Source: Chlamydiota bacterium
GTDB lineage: Bacteria > Chlamydiota > Chlamydiia > Chlamydiales > Rhabdochlamydiaceae
Direction of reading: 5' to 3'
Assembly: GCA_016866585.1 (NCBI GenBank)
Contig: VGMB01000032.1
Span: 1 to 11,372 of the forward strand
Length of the DNA: 11,372 nucleotides
The position numbers and the translations under genes are program-made. Numbering within the stretch: the first letter of the stretch is position 1; each line of letters begins with the position of its first letter. The notes under the pieces are model-generated. The model saw only the letters and a list, made by a program, of their open reading frames with translations. It ran no database searches and had not been told where the DNA came from. Positions 1-7,680 of the stretch are shown piece after piece.

Positions 1-1138
1 CTCCGAACCTATGTCCTAAATCTTTTGGTTCTCCGCAAACGACCCACATACGCTTATAGACGGCATTTGCCAACCGTGTTTGACCAAACAAGTTCAAACA
101 AAAATTCAAATCATCTGGAAACTCTGACGATACAGCAGCTTTTAATAAAGTAAAATACTGAGAATCGGACATATTTGCTTTAGCTTCTGCAAAGCTCGAT
201 GGAATAATATACTCTAATTCGTATTCATCGTCTGCCGCCTTATCTATAAACATCCGTCTTAATTCTAAAGCTTCCTTCATGTGATTACCTAAAAAACATC
301 CCTCAAAAAGACATTTATACTTATAACGCTTTTCTGGAGCGTATATATTAGCTTTTTGAAAAGACTCTAGTCCCTTCTGAATTAATCCATGAGCACAGTA
401 CTCCTTTGCAAGATGTTTACATGCATGGCTGTAAGAATCATTATAGCGACCACCGATTCTGGGAGTTATCTTATGCACTATTTTTTCAGCTAAATCATAG
501 TCTCTATTATTTAAACAATCTACGACCAACTCTTGTAATGGGATAAAATACAAATCTGGGGGAATAAAAGCGCCATCGAGATATGGATAATAACCTGGGC
601 TCGATTCATGATCATTTATGATTTTTTTGAGTTGTTCTAAGCGTAGTAAAAAACAAGGATTTGCTCCTCCCAAAACGACTCTCGATTGCAAAATACCATC
701 TACGCACTCAGTTTTGACTTGAGGACTACATTCTGCATTTTGTATATCTTGAATGAACTTACCACTTTCAATTCGTGCTTGATTTTTTATTGCAAAGCAC
801 TCTGCCAAATTTGGATTATAAGCTGTAGAAGGAAAAAGAAAATCTCTTAGACTAGGTATTTCTTTTTTAATTTTTGTTGCCTTACCTCTAAGTTGATTGA
901 TCGCCCCTTCTGTATAATTCATAAAAAATATAGCCCCTACCTTATGGGTAAATAAACTATTGAATTTTTCTTTATCTGTTAGGAAATCAAATATAGTCAT
1001 TGCGTTATATTGACCAACTTTCCTTACTAAAAAAAAGTTATCAATTGAGAGAGTATTTTGATGACTCAAGTCTTGCTCGTTCACTTGAAATGTACTTACT
1101 TGAGTTGTTGATAATTTTGAAGGAATATTGCTAGTCAT
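1..1138 (-). CDS. Unrecognised protein, 5' part only (helical, possibly TPR-like)
   Basis: The frame stays open from an ATG at 1138 to the left edge, giving 379 codons with no stop; the C-terminus is outside the window. The start is well fixed because an in-frame TAA lies only 6 nt upstream (1145-1147), with AAGG four bases before the ATG as a modest Shine-Dalgarno. I recognise no family. There is no signal peptide and no clear membrane segment. Residues 1-35 are Ser/Thr/Gln-rich and look disordered. Residues about 205-300 form amphipathic helices with an alternating pattern (LQELVVDCLNNRDYDLAEKI, then HACKHLAKEYCAHGLIQKG), which resembles helix-turn-helix repeats such as TPR but lacks clean consensus spacing. 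Low GC and long A/T runs match the accessory genes further right. A cytosolic or secreted host-interaction protein would be plausible in an intracellular bacterium, but nothing in the sequence proves it. Confidence 0.8.
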   Translation of the reverse strand, partial: MTSNIPSKLSTTQVSTFQVNEQDLSHQNTLSIDNFFLVRKVGQYNAMTIFDFLTDKEKFNSLFTHKVGAIFFMNYTEGAINQLRGKATKIKKEIPSLRDFLFPSTAYNPNLAECFAIKNQARIESGKFIQDIQNAECSPQVKTECVDGILQSRVVLGGANPCFLLRLEQLKKIINDHESSPGYYPYLDGAFIPPDLYFIPLQELVVDCLNNRDYDLAEKIVHKITPRIGGRYNDSYSHACKHLAKEYCAHGLIQKGLESFQKANIYAPEKRYKYKCLFEGCFLGNHMKEALELRRMFIDKAADDEYELEYIIPSSFAEAKANMSDSQYFTLLKAAVSSEFPDDLNFCLNLFGQTRLANAVYKRMWVVCGEPKDLGHRFG

Positions 1139-1214
1139 AACACCTTATATACATTTTTTGCGCCTCATCCCCCCAAAAGATGCGGATAATAAAATAAACT
1201 GAAGTTTTGTTTAA

Positions 1215-1220
1215 ATTATA
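1215..1220 (-). promoter_or_regulatory. Candidate -10 box for the leftmost gene
   Basis: On the minus strand an exact TATAAT lies about 77 nt upstream of the ATG at 1138. No good -35 stands 16-18 nt upstream; the nearest match is TTTACG with a 20-nt spacer. In so A/T-rich a stretch this could be chance. If it is real, the transcript has a leader of about 70 nt containing a G6 tract and a seven-codon mini-ORF. Confidence 0.35.
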
Positions 1221-1272
1221 GCTCAGTTGCATAAAGATATCGTAAAGATGTAAAAAAAACTAAAAAAGTAAT

Positions 1273-1289
1273 TCCTAAAATCTTTAGGA
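1273..1289 (-). terminator. Weak A/T-rich hairpin followed by T-runs
   Basis: A perfect inverted repeat (CCTAAA/TTTAGG plus one A-T pair, loop of 3) is followed on the minus strand by two T-runs of 6 and 8. It could be a back-up terminator behind the tRNA gene. The stem has only two G-C pairs, so this is tentative. The rest of the gene-free stretch 1139-1443 holds the leader of the leftmost gene and the stronger hairpin at 1398-1435. Confidence 0.3.
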
Positions 1290-1397
1290 TCAGAACTTTT
1301 ACCAATTCAGTATGGGTTAAAAAAAGATGCTATTTTTAAAAAATATATATAAACAGCTTGTGGGGATTGCAAAGATGGATTTTTTCCTATAGAAACG

Positions 1398-1435
1398 ATA
1401 AAGCCACTTACAGATAAATCTATAAGTGGCTTTAT
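1398..1435 (-). terminator. Hairpin terminator of the tRNA-Asn gene
   Basis: A 13-bp perfect stem (1398-1410 pairs with 1423-1435; core AAGCCACTTA) encloses 12 nt that can itself add 3-4 pairs (AGAT/ATCT) after one C-A mismatch. On the minus strand it lies 8 nt beyond the tRNA 3' end and is followed by a moderately T-rich tail. Position and stability fit a factor-independent terminator of the tRNA transcript. No run of six or more T follows directly, so the tail is not ideal. Confidence 0.7.
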
Positions 1436-1443
1436 ACGCTGTA

Positions 1444-1515
1444 CGCCGGATGCAAGATTCGAACTTGCGACCAACGGATTAACAGTCCGCTGCTCTACCG
1501 CTGAGCTAATCCGGC
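1444..1515 (-). tRNA. tRNA-Asn (anticodon GUU)
   Basis: A full cloverleaf can be folded by eye. The 7-bp acceptor stem is GCCGGAT with ATCCGGC plus discriminator G. The D arm is GCTC/GAGC with a 7-nt loop, the anticodon stem GCGGA/TCCGT has loop CTGTTAA (anticodon GTT), the variable loop has 5 nt, and the T arm is GCAAG/CTTGC with loop TTCGAAT. The total is 72 nt. The 3' CCA is not encoded (TAC follows), so it must be added by CCA-adding enzyme. The gene stands alone, with its own apparent promoter upstream and terminator downstream, between two unrelated protein genes. tRNA genes are frequent integration sites, but I see no second copy of the tRNA 3' end in the window that would mark an att duplication. 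Confidence 0.96.
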
Positions 1516-1529
1516 GTATCGAAGGTATA

Positions 1530-1559
1530 AATATACAAAACAAGATAGATTTTCTGCAA
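1530..1559 (-). promoter_or_regulatory. Probable sigma70-type promoter of tRNA-Asn
   Basis: On the minus strand TTGCAG (1554-1559) and TATATT (1530-1535) are separated by 18 nt. The start point would fall about 8-10 nt before the mature tRNA 5' end, as is normal for a short tRNA leader. Each box matches the consensus at four or five of six positions. No equally good promoter for recD2 is visible on the plus strand in 1516-1677. Confidence 0.55.
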
Positions 1560-1677
1560 ATCAAATACTTAAAAAAATAAAAAAAAATGAAAATCACCAT
1601 AATGCAGTAGGAAAACATTTGCAAAGATAGACTATGTGACAGATCATAAATGTGAATTTTACAGGCTTAATAAAGAT

Positions 1678-3834
1678 ATGGAAACACTTGTTGGATACAT
1701 AGAAAACATCGTTTTTACCGAATCTGAAACTGGATTTACTGTTGCTAGATTTAGAATTCCATCTCAAAAAGACTTAACAACAGTCGTTGGAAATCTCCCT
1801 TCGGTACAACCTGGGGAGACATTACGATGCGTTGGCAAATGGAAATCTCATCCACAACATGGGAGGCAGTTTGAAATAAACAGCTTTGAAACACAAGCCC
1901 CTTCTGATGTTTTAGGGATAAGAAAATATCTAGAGTCAGGAATGATCAAGGGAATAGGTCCTGTGTATGCAGAACGTATCGTTAAGACCTTCGGTGTTGA
2001 CTCTCTAAAAATCATCGATGAAAACCCAGAAAAACTATGTGAAGTTCCCGGTCTTGGAGACAAAAGAATAGATAAGATCACCTCCTGTTGGCAAGAACAG
2101 AAAGCAATACGTAATGTCATGGTCTTTTTACGAGGTCACGGAGTGAGTGCTGCTTATGCTCAAAAAATCTACAAGGCGTATGGAGATAACAGTATTGTCA
2201 AGGTTAGGGAAAATCCCTACGCTCTTGCCAAGGAGATCTTTGGCATTGGATTTAAAATCGCTGATGGTATCGCAAGAGGCATGGGTATAGATAACATATC
2301 CCCTTTAAGGATCGATGCCGGTATAGAGCACTTTTTGTGGGAGCTCAGTAACGAAGGGCATACATGTTTCCCGGAATCCGATCTTACTGCACAAGCAGCA
2401 GAGCTTTTACAAGCACCATCAGATTTAATAGCAGAAAGGATCGAGGCATTAGTTAAAAATGGCACCCTGATGCGTAATGAGGATCTCATATGGGTAAAGC
2501 CGTTCTACTTAGCAGAACTTGGAATCGCAAGGGAGCTTGCACGGATTATGCAATCGCCTTGCAGACTAAGAGACGTACACACAGAAAAAGCTTTAGAATG
2601 GGCGCAGCAAAAGCTTAATATACAACTGGCAGAAGAGCAAGTGGAGGCTGTAAGCCAAGGTCTACGCAAGAAGGCTTTGATTATCACAGGTGGCCCAGGT
2701 ACAGGAAAAAGCACTATCACAAAAGCTATCCTCAGAGTGTCAGAGAAAATATCATCAAATATTTTACTGGCCGCACCGACAGGTCGCGCTGCAAAGAGAA
2801 TGACCGAGATCACCCATAAGAAGGCCTTTACTATTCACAGTTTATTAGAAATGGACTTTGGTACGGGCAAATTCAAAAGAAATAAAGATAACCCATTAAA
2901 ATGTGACCTTATTCTCGTTGATGAGTCTAGCATGATAGACACCCTTCTGATGTACAACCTGCTAAAGGCTATCCCTTCGGAAGCGCGTGTGATCTTTATT
3001 GGAGATATAGATCAGCTACCAAGCGTTGGGGCAGGAAATGTTTTAAAAGACATGATTGCATCACAACGACTCCCAGTTAGTTGTCTTAAAAAAATATTCC
3101 GACAAGCAGCACATTCTAAGATCATCGTTAATGCACATAGAGTGAACCAAGGTCAGTTCCCTGATACATTTCCAAGCCCCAGAAGTGACTTCATATTTAT
3201 AGAAAAAGAGACACCCGAAGAGATATTAGAGACGATCGTAGAGCATGTATCTGAAAGCATTCCTAAAAAATATAGGTTTCATAGGTTTGAAGAAATCCAG
3301 GTTTTATCTCCAATGAAGAAAGGGGTTATCGGAGGAGAAAATCTAAATAACGTCCTGCAACAAAAAATGAATCCCAATCCTAATCCTCTGATAAGGATGG
3401 GAAGATCATTTCATGTGAATGATAAAGTAATGCAAATTAGAAACAACTACCAGAAAGAAGTTTTTAACGGAGATGTTGGAAGGATCATGGAAATTGATCT
3501 TAGCGAACAATCGATGAAAGTATCTTTCGATGGCAAGCTTGTTCCTTATGAGTTCCATGAGCTTGATGAGCTTGTATTAGCCTATGCAGTATCTATCCAT
3601 AAATACCAAGGAAGTGAATGTCCTTGTATCATAATACCGATCCACACATCACACTTTAAATTGCTTAACAGAAATCTGCTCTACACAGGGATTACCAGAG
3701 GAAAAAAACTTGTCATTCTTATTGGTACAAAAAAGGCTCTTGCAATTGCCGTTCGTAATGAAGAAGTAAAAAAGAGGCATACAGGACTAAAAGATAGAAT
3801 CGAAGAAATTTTACAGACGGAATTAAATAAATAA
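1678..3834 (+). CDS. recD2: RecD2-type ATP-dependent DNA helicase (RecD-like exonuclease V alpha family)
   Basis: A superfamily 1B 5'-3' DNA helicase of the long RecD2/YrrC type, acting in DNA repair and recombination in the cytosol. The 718 residues match that family, which carries an extra N-terminal region absent from short RecD. In order: an OB-like N-terminus; helix-hairpin-helix repeats from about residue 88 to 200 (GIGPVYAERI, GLGDKRIDKI); Walker A GGPGTGKS at 338-345; APTGRAAKR motif Ia; Walker B DESS at 415-418; GDIDQLPSVGAG motif III from 442; an FRQ motif; HKYQGSE motif V from 641; and YTGITRGK motif VI near 669. All catalytic motifs look intact. ATG at 1678 is preferred because METLVGYIENIVF resembles family N-termini; an in-frame GTG at 1636 would add 14 unconserved-looking residues. 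Neither start has a strong Shine-Dalgarno. The gene converges on metG, the order I recall in Chlamydia (CT033/CT032). Confidence 0.94.
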   Translation: METLVGYIENIVFTESETGFTVARFRIPSQKDLTTVVGNLPSVQPGETLRCVGKWKSHPQHGRQFEINSFETQAPSDVLGIRKYLESGMIKGIGPVYAERIVKTFGVDSLKIIDENPEKLCEVPGLGDKRIDKITSCWQEQKAIRNVMVFLRGHGVSAAYAQKIYKAYGDNSIVKVRENPYALAKEIFGIGFKIADGIARGMGIDNISPLRIDAGIEHFLWELSNEGHTCFPESDLTAQAAELLQAPSDLIAERIEALVKNGTLMRNEDLIWVKPFYLAELGIARELARIMQSPCRLRDVHTEKALEWAQQKLNIQLAEEQVEAVSQGLRKKALIITGGPGTGKSTITKAILRVSEKISSNILLAAPTGRAAKRMTEITHKKAFTIHSLLEMDFGTGKFKRNKDNPLKCDLILVDESSMIDTLLMYNLLKAIPSEARVIFIGDIDQLPSVGAGNVLKDMIASQRLPVSCLKKIFRQAAHSKIIVNAHRVNQGQFPDTFPSPRSDFIFIEKETPEEILETIVEHVSESIPKKYRFHRFEEIQVLSPMKKGVIGGENLNNVLQQKMNPNPNPLIRMGRSFHVNDKVMQIRNNYQKEVFNGDVGRIMEIDLSEQSMKVSFDGKLVPYEFHELDELVLAYAVSIHKYQGSECPCIIIPIHTSHFKLLNRNLLYTGITRGKKLVILIGTKKALAIAVRNEEVKKRHTGLKDRIEEILQTELNK

Positions 3835-3858
3835 GAAGGTGAACACAAGTCCACCTTC
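3835..3858 (-). terminator. Terminator of the yicC-gmk-rpoZ-metG operon
   Basis: A 7-bp perfect stem (GAAGGTG at 3835-3841 with CACCTTC at 3852-3858, loop of 10) sits between the converging recD2 and metG stops. Read on the minus strand it lies 10 nt past the metG stop and is followed by a T-rich tail (TTATTTATTTAATT). The plus-strand side is followed by A-rich sequence, so it is a poor terminator for recD2. The downstream T-tract falls inside the 3' end of recD2. Confidence 0.6.
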
Positions 3859-3868
3859 AAGAAAACAA

Positions 3869-5917
3869 CTAGCTCACGTTAGTACCAACTGGTGATAATA
3901 CAAAATCTGCCAGTTCAAACTGAGCATCATGTAGCCCTGCAAGCACCATACCTTGACTCTCTACACCCATGAGGAGCGCAGGCTTAAGATTGGCTACAAC
4001 GAGTATCTTCTTACCAACAAGAGCAGAAATGTCTTCCATCTTCTCCCCTATTCCAGCAACGATAGTACGCTTTTCAAAACCAAGATCTACGGAGAGTTTT
4101 AATAGCTTTTTACTCTTAGGCACTCTTTCTACATGAAGGATCTTAGCCACACGAAGATCAATTTTTTTAACGTCATCGAATGATACTTCAGGCTTTAAAG
4201 GCAGATAACTAGGTTCAGCATTTTTCTTTGCAGATTCCGCTAAAGCTTTCATACCATCCTCTTCTTTTTGAACCTGTTCATCTTCAATTTTTGTGAAAAG
4301 GATCTCTGGCTTTGGAAGGATAATACCAGACTGTATTCTATTTGTAAGAACATCAGACCAGCTATGACTTGCCAATACATCTTGAAAGCCTAGTAACTTC
4401 CAAATCTTCTCAGACGAACTTGGAAGAATGGGAGAAGAAATAAGAGCCAACGTTTTTATAGCTTCTAAACAGCAGAAAATCGTTGATAACATCTCTGGTC
4501 TTTTTTCTTCAGCCTTAGCTGCAATCCATGGCTTTTTACAGTCAAAGTAAGCATTACCTGCTTGAGCTAACTCCATGACAAGCTGAGAGGCTTTTCTTAA
4601 ATGATATGACTCATAAGCAAGGGCAGCTTCTTTTGCTATCTCCGATATCTTGCTTAAGAAATCCAAATCTACTTGCTCTAGCTTCTCTGGTTTTGGAATT
4701 ACGCCCGAACATTGTTGCTGTGCAAACACAAGAACTCTATTTACGAGATTACCATACTTACCAAGCAACTCTGCATTACATCTCATCTGAAAGTCTTTCC
4801 AAGTAAATTCAGAATCTTGACTTTCAGGGGCATTTGAGGCTATAGCATAGCGTATTTGGTCAGTTGTATACTTATTGAAAAAAGTCTCCAGATCAATGTA
4901 CCAGCCATCAGACTTGCTAAACTGTCTGCCCTCTAAATTATAAAACTCGTTAGCAGGCAAATCATCGACAAGCTTAAGAGGTTTATTTTGTCCCATAGTC
5001 ATCGCTGGAAAGAAAACAGCATGGAATGGGATATTATCCTTGCCGATAAACTGAACAAGTCTTGTGCTAGGATCTTCCCAGTACGACTTCCAACTATCAG
5101 GATTTCCAGCCTGCTGAGCCCAATGTTTGGTTGCAGAAATATAGCCAATCGGAGCATCGAACCAAACGTAGAGCACCTTACCTTCAGCTTCAGGAAGAGG
5201 CACAGGAACTCCCCACTCAGAGTCACGAGTAATAGCTCTTGGCTTAAGATCGTCTATATAAGCCTTGGCAAAATTTATTACGTTAGGCTTCCATTGTTTT
5301 TTTTCGATCCAGGAGGCTAATTCCTCTTTGAATTTATCAAACCGCAAAAACCAGTGCGTTGTTGCTTTTTTTACAAGCTTTGAGGATGTTAGCTTTGACT
5401 TAGGATCGATAAGATCTGTAGCCTCGTAACTCGCTCCACAAGATTGACACTCATCTCCCCTAGCCTTGTCAAAACCACATTTTGGACAAACTCCGACTAC
5501 ATATCTATCAGCAAGGAACCGATTTTCAGCTTCAGAGTAGAGCTGAAGGGTTTCTTTTTTCTCAATATATCCATTATTAAGAAGATCTAAGAAAAACTCC
5601 TGAACAACTTGAACATGACCTTCCCATGTGGTTCGGGAATAGTGATCAAAAGATATATTCAACTTATCAAAAAAATCTTTATTGATCTTATGAAATATGT
5701 CAACGTGCTCTTTTGGAGTCCTTCCCGCCATATCAGCGCTTAATGTTATCGCAACACCGTACTCATCAGACCCACAGATATAAAGGACATCACTACCCTT
5801 GAGTCTCTGATATCTTGCGTAACAATCCCCTGGAAGATAAGCTCCTGCTATATGACCGAAATGTAAGGGACCATTAGCATAGGGTAATGCCGCTGTTATA
5901 AGCACTTTTTCTTGCAT
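3869..5917 (-). CDS. metG: Methionyl-tRNA synthetase (MetRS) with C-terminal tRNA-binding domain
   Basis: Class Ia aminoacyl-tRNA synthetase charging initiator and elongator tRNA-Met with methionine in the cytosol. At 682 residues it is the long, E. coli-like form. The HIGH signature reads HFGH (19-22) after ITAALPYANGPL. The connective domain carries two zinc knuckles, CPKC (144-147) and CQSC (157-160). The KMSKS loop reads FSKS (333-336), a common variant; WFDAPIGYISA and the alpha-helical anticodon-binding domain follow. Residues about 580-682 are a Trbp111/EMAP-type OB domain (IDLRVAKI, then VANLKPALLMGVESQGMVLA) that promotes dimerisation and tRNA binding. A charged Glu/Lys-rich linker joins it to the core. 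The gene is last in its operon, 8 nt after the omega-like gene; GAGGA at the end of that gene can serve as ribosome binding site. No defects seen. Confidence 0.97.
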   Translation of the reverse strand: MQEKVLITAALPYANGPLHFGHIAGAYLPGDCYARYQRLKGSDVLYICGSDEYGVAITLSADMAGRTPKEHVDIFHKINKDFFDKLNISFDHYSRTTWEGHVQVVQEFFLDLLNNGYIEKKETLQLYSEAENRFLADRYVVGVCPKCGFDKARGDECQSCGASYEATDLIDPKSKLTSSKLVKKATTHWFLRFDKFKEELASWIEKKQWKPNVINFAKAYIDDLKPRAITRDSEWGVPVPLPEAEGKVLYVWFDAPIGYISATKHWAQQAGNPDSWKSYWEDPSTRLVQFIGKDNIPFHAVFFPAMTMGQNKPLKLVDDLPANEFYNLEGRQFSKSDGWYIDLETFFNKYTTDQIRYAIASNAPESQDSEFTWKDFQMRCNAELLGKYGNLVNRVLVFAQQQCSGVIPKPEKLEQVDLDFLSKISEIAKEAALAYESYHLRKASQLVMELAQAGNAYFDCKKPWIAAKAEEKRPEMLSTIFCCLEAIKTLALISSPILPSSSEKIWKLLGFQDVLASHSWSDVLTNRIQSGIILPKPEILFTKIEDEQVQKEEDGMKALAESAKKNAEPSYLPLKPEVSFDDVKKIDLRVAKILHVERVPKSKKLLKLSVDLGFEKRTIVAGIGEKMEDISALVGKKILVVANLKPALLMGVESQGMVLAGLHDAQFELADFVLSPVGTNVS

Positions 5918-5925
5918 AAATACTA

Positions 5926-6141
5926 TTAATCCTCTTCGTCTTCCCTATCCATTTTTTGCAATTCTTCAAGGTAAGCCTCAGAAGGATTTTTTCTCACTTC
6001 TTCTAATAGACCATCAAGAGTGAGTTCATGACCTGAACGTATGAAATAGGTTCCGAGACGAATAGCATAATTTGCTAATTCGAAGTTGTTTTTAAAAATC
6101 CCTCTTAACTTCTCATGAGTTAAATTATCTTTTATAAACAT
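5926..6141 (-). CDS. rpoZ: Small omega-like protein, probable divergent RNA polymerase subunit omega
   Basis: A 71-residue soluble protein directly downstream of gmk, where rpoZ sits in many bacteria (yicC/yloC - gmk - rpoZ). Residues 20-30 (FELANYAIRLG) resemble the omega core helix, whose family pattern is roughly F-x-L-V-x-x-A-x-x-R-A; the later residues (SGHELTLDGLL, then an acidic tail at 65-71) are not typical. Omega binds the C-terminus of beta' and helps RNA polymerase assembly. The position matches the small gene CT031 between gmk and metG that I recall from C. trachomatis, long listed as hypothetical. A clear Shine-Dalgarno AGGAG (6151-6155) precedes the ATG by 9 nt and overlaps the gmk stop, indicating coupled translation. 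The call rests on position plus a short motif, so the gene symbol is provisional; a lineage-specific small protein is the alternative. Confidence 0.6.
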   Translation of the reverse strand: MFIKDNLTHEKLRGIFKNNFELANYAIRLGTYFIRSGHELTLDGLLEEVRKNPSEAYLEELQKMDREDEED

Positions 6142-6153
6142 ATGAATCTTCTC

Positions 6154-6759
6154 CTATACATGTACATTAATTTGTCTATGTTCTTCTGCAATAACTATAC
6201 TTCTCAATACTTGGTACGCTGTATCCAAATCTTGATTGATGATGACATAGTCATATTTCGAAGACATCTTCATTTCACCTTCGGCCCAAGACAATCTCTT
6301 TTCTATCGTCTTGACATCCTCGGTATTTCTATTTATCAATCTTTGCTTCAATTCCTCGATCGATGGAGGAGAAATAAATATAAAAACAGCTTGAAAACCC
6401 TGATCTTTGAGGATCATAGCCCCCTGAGTATCTATCACAAGGACTACATGCTTACCCAGATCTTGAGCATCTTTAACATATTGACGAGAGGTTCCATAGC
6501 AAAAACCAAACACCTCAGCATGCTCGAGAAAGTCATCCTCTGTTACCTTTTGATCAAACTCTTGTTGAGTAAGAAAGTGATAATCTACGCCGGGAATCTC
6601 TCCAATTCTAGGTCTTCTTGTGGTACAAGAGACACTCTCTTCGACACAATCAAATTCAGTAGTAAGCATACGCGTGAGAGTTGTCTTTCCTGTACCCGCT
6701 GGGGCACTAACAATAAAAACCAAACCTTGAGCGAGATTGCCAAGTACTTTTTGTGTCAT
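6154..6759 (-). CDS. gmk: Guanylate kinase
   Basis: Catalyses ATP-dependent phosphorylation of GMP to GDP in purine salvage and nucleotide supply; cytosolic. The 201 residues match bacterial Gmk. The P-loop is APAGTGKT (19-26, Lys25), a variant of the usual GPSGAGKS. The GMP-binding region follows (SCTTRRPRIGEIPGVDYHF), with the FLEHAEVFGFCYGTSR segment that contacts GMP, VVLVIDTQGA as the Walker-B-like strand, and a C-terminal lid with RLINRNTED. ATG at 6759 is one base after the yicC stop, so the two are almost certainly translationally coupled. Gmk next to YicC and omega is a widely conserved arrangement. No missing catalytic residue is visible. Confidence 0.97.
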   Translation of the reverse strand: MTQKVLGNLAQGLVFIVSAPAGTGKTTLTRMLTTEFDCVEESVSCTTRRPRIGEIPGVDYHFLTQQEFDQKVTEDDFLEHAEVFGFCYGTSRQYVKDAQDLGKHVVLVIDTQGAMILKDQGFQAVFIFISPPSIEELKQRLINRNTEDVKTIEKRLSWAEGEMKMSSKYDYVIINQDLDTAYQVLRSIVIAEEHRQINVHV

Positions 6760-6760
6760 A

Positions 6761-7648
6761 TTATTCTATATTTTGAGCTTGTTCTCTTATTTTTTCGAGT
6801 TCACCTTTCATTCTGACGGCTATACATGACAGCTCATGCATATCTGACTTAGAGCAAATCGTATTTATCTCACGATTCATTTCTTGCAAAAGGAAGTCCA
6901 TATTGCGACCTATGCTTTTGTCTTTAGTAGAAAGAAACGTTGCAAATTGATCAAAGTGCGAATTAAGCCTTGCAACCTCTTCTGATATATCAATTTTCTC
7001 TGCATATATCATGACTTCTCTAAGGATCTTATCTTGGTCTGAAGGATCTAGCTCTTTGACCTCAGCAATTTTGTCGAGCAATTTCTTTTTATACTGCTCA
7101 CTGGCCTGAGGAGCTAGTTTCTCTATTTCAAATAGGTTGTTTTTCAAAATCTGTAGTATTCTAGCGATCTCTGCAGATAGTGCTTTACCTTCCACTTCTT
7201 TCATCTGCATGTACATCATAAAAGCTTCTTTAACAACAGAAATCAAATCATTTTTAATAAGATCTTCTTTTTGGTCTAGATCTGAAGTGTTAATAATATT
7301 TTTTTGATCCATAAGAAAAGAAAGAGTGAGCTCTTTAGATACGTCTAGACCAAGATCCCCAGCAACACTTTCAAAGAACATTTTGACAGATTTAAGTTGT
7401 TCCACCTGTCTTTTAATAGTCTCTTGAGTAATCCCATCTTGAACCAAAGACACTTTTACAGTGACTTGTCCCCTTTGAATATCTGAAGATATTACTTTAC
7501 GTATGTCGATATCGAACATTAAATAATCTCTTGGGAGTTGAACAGTAATATCTAGAAACTTCCTATTAACAGAATGTAGCTCCACATTCCATCGTCCGAA
7601 GGGTGTGGTTCTGGAACTACGGCCATAAGCCGTCATACTTTTGATCAT
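6761..7648 (-). CDS. yicC: YicC-family endoribonuclease
   Basis: YicC/YloC family, RNA-cleaving proteins reported to act in small-RNA and mRNA decay; cytosolic. With ATG at 7648 the protein has 295 residues, typical for the family, and begins MIKSMTAYGR, close to the hallmark MIKSMTGFGR; NVELHSVNRKFLD shortly after is also characteristic. The C-terminal DUF1732-type domain (245-295) has SIGRNMDFLLQEMNREINTI and ends ELEKIREQAQNIE, the family signature. The open frame runs 11 codons further upstream to 7681, but that ATG lies inside the -10 box of the operon promoter, so 7648 is the better start; no strong Shine-Dalgarno precedes it. First gene of the operon, stopping one base before gmk. Confidence 0.93.
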   Translation of the reverse strand: MIKSMTAYGRSSRTTPFGRWNVELHSVNRKFLDITVQLPRDYLMFDIDIRKVISSDIQRGQVTVKVSLVQDGITQETIKRQVEQLKSVKMFFESVAGDLGLDVSKELTLSFLMDQKNIINTSDLDQKEDLIKNDLISVVKEAFMMYMQMKEVEGKALSAEIARILQILKNNLFEIEKLAPQASEQYKKKLLDKIAEVKELDPSDQDKILREVMIYAEKIDISEEVARLNSHFDQFATFLSTKDKSIGRNMDFLLQEMNREINTICSKSDMHELSCIAVRMKGELEKIREQAQNIE

Positions 7649-7680
7649 GAAAAAACCAAATATGAGTGAATTAGCCAACA

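Noticed and set aside
1444..1515. tRNA-Asn as an attachment site for an integrated element
   Set aside because: No repeat of the tRNA 3' end and no integrase gene was found in the window.
1307..1624. 105-codon minus-strand open frame spanning the tRNA-Asn gene
   Set aside because: It overlaps the whole tRNA, its terminator and promoter, and encodes a low-complexity Phe/Tyr-rich sequence.
6142..6816. 224-codon open frame on the plus strand opposite gmk
   Set aside because: Antisense to a clear guanylate kinase with intact motifs. The translation has no domain pattern, and its length follows from the base composition of gmk.
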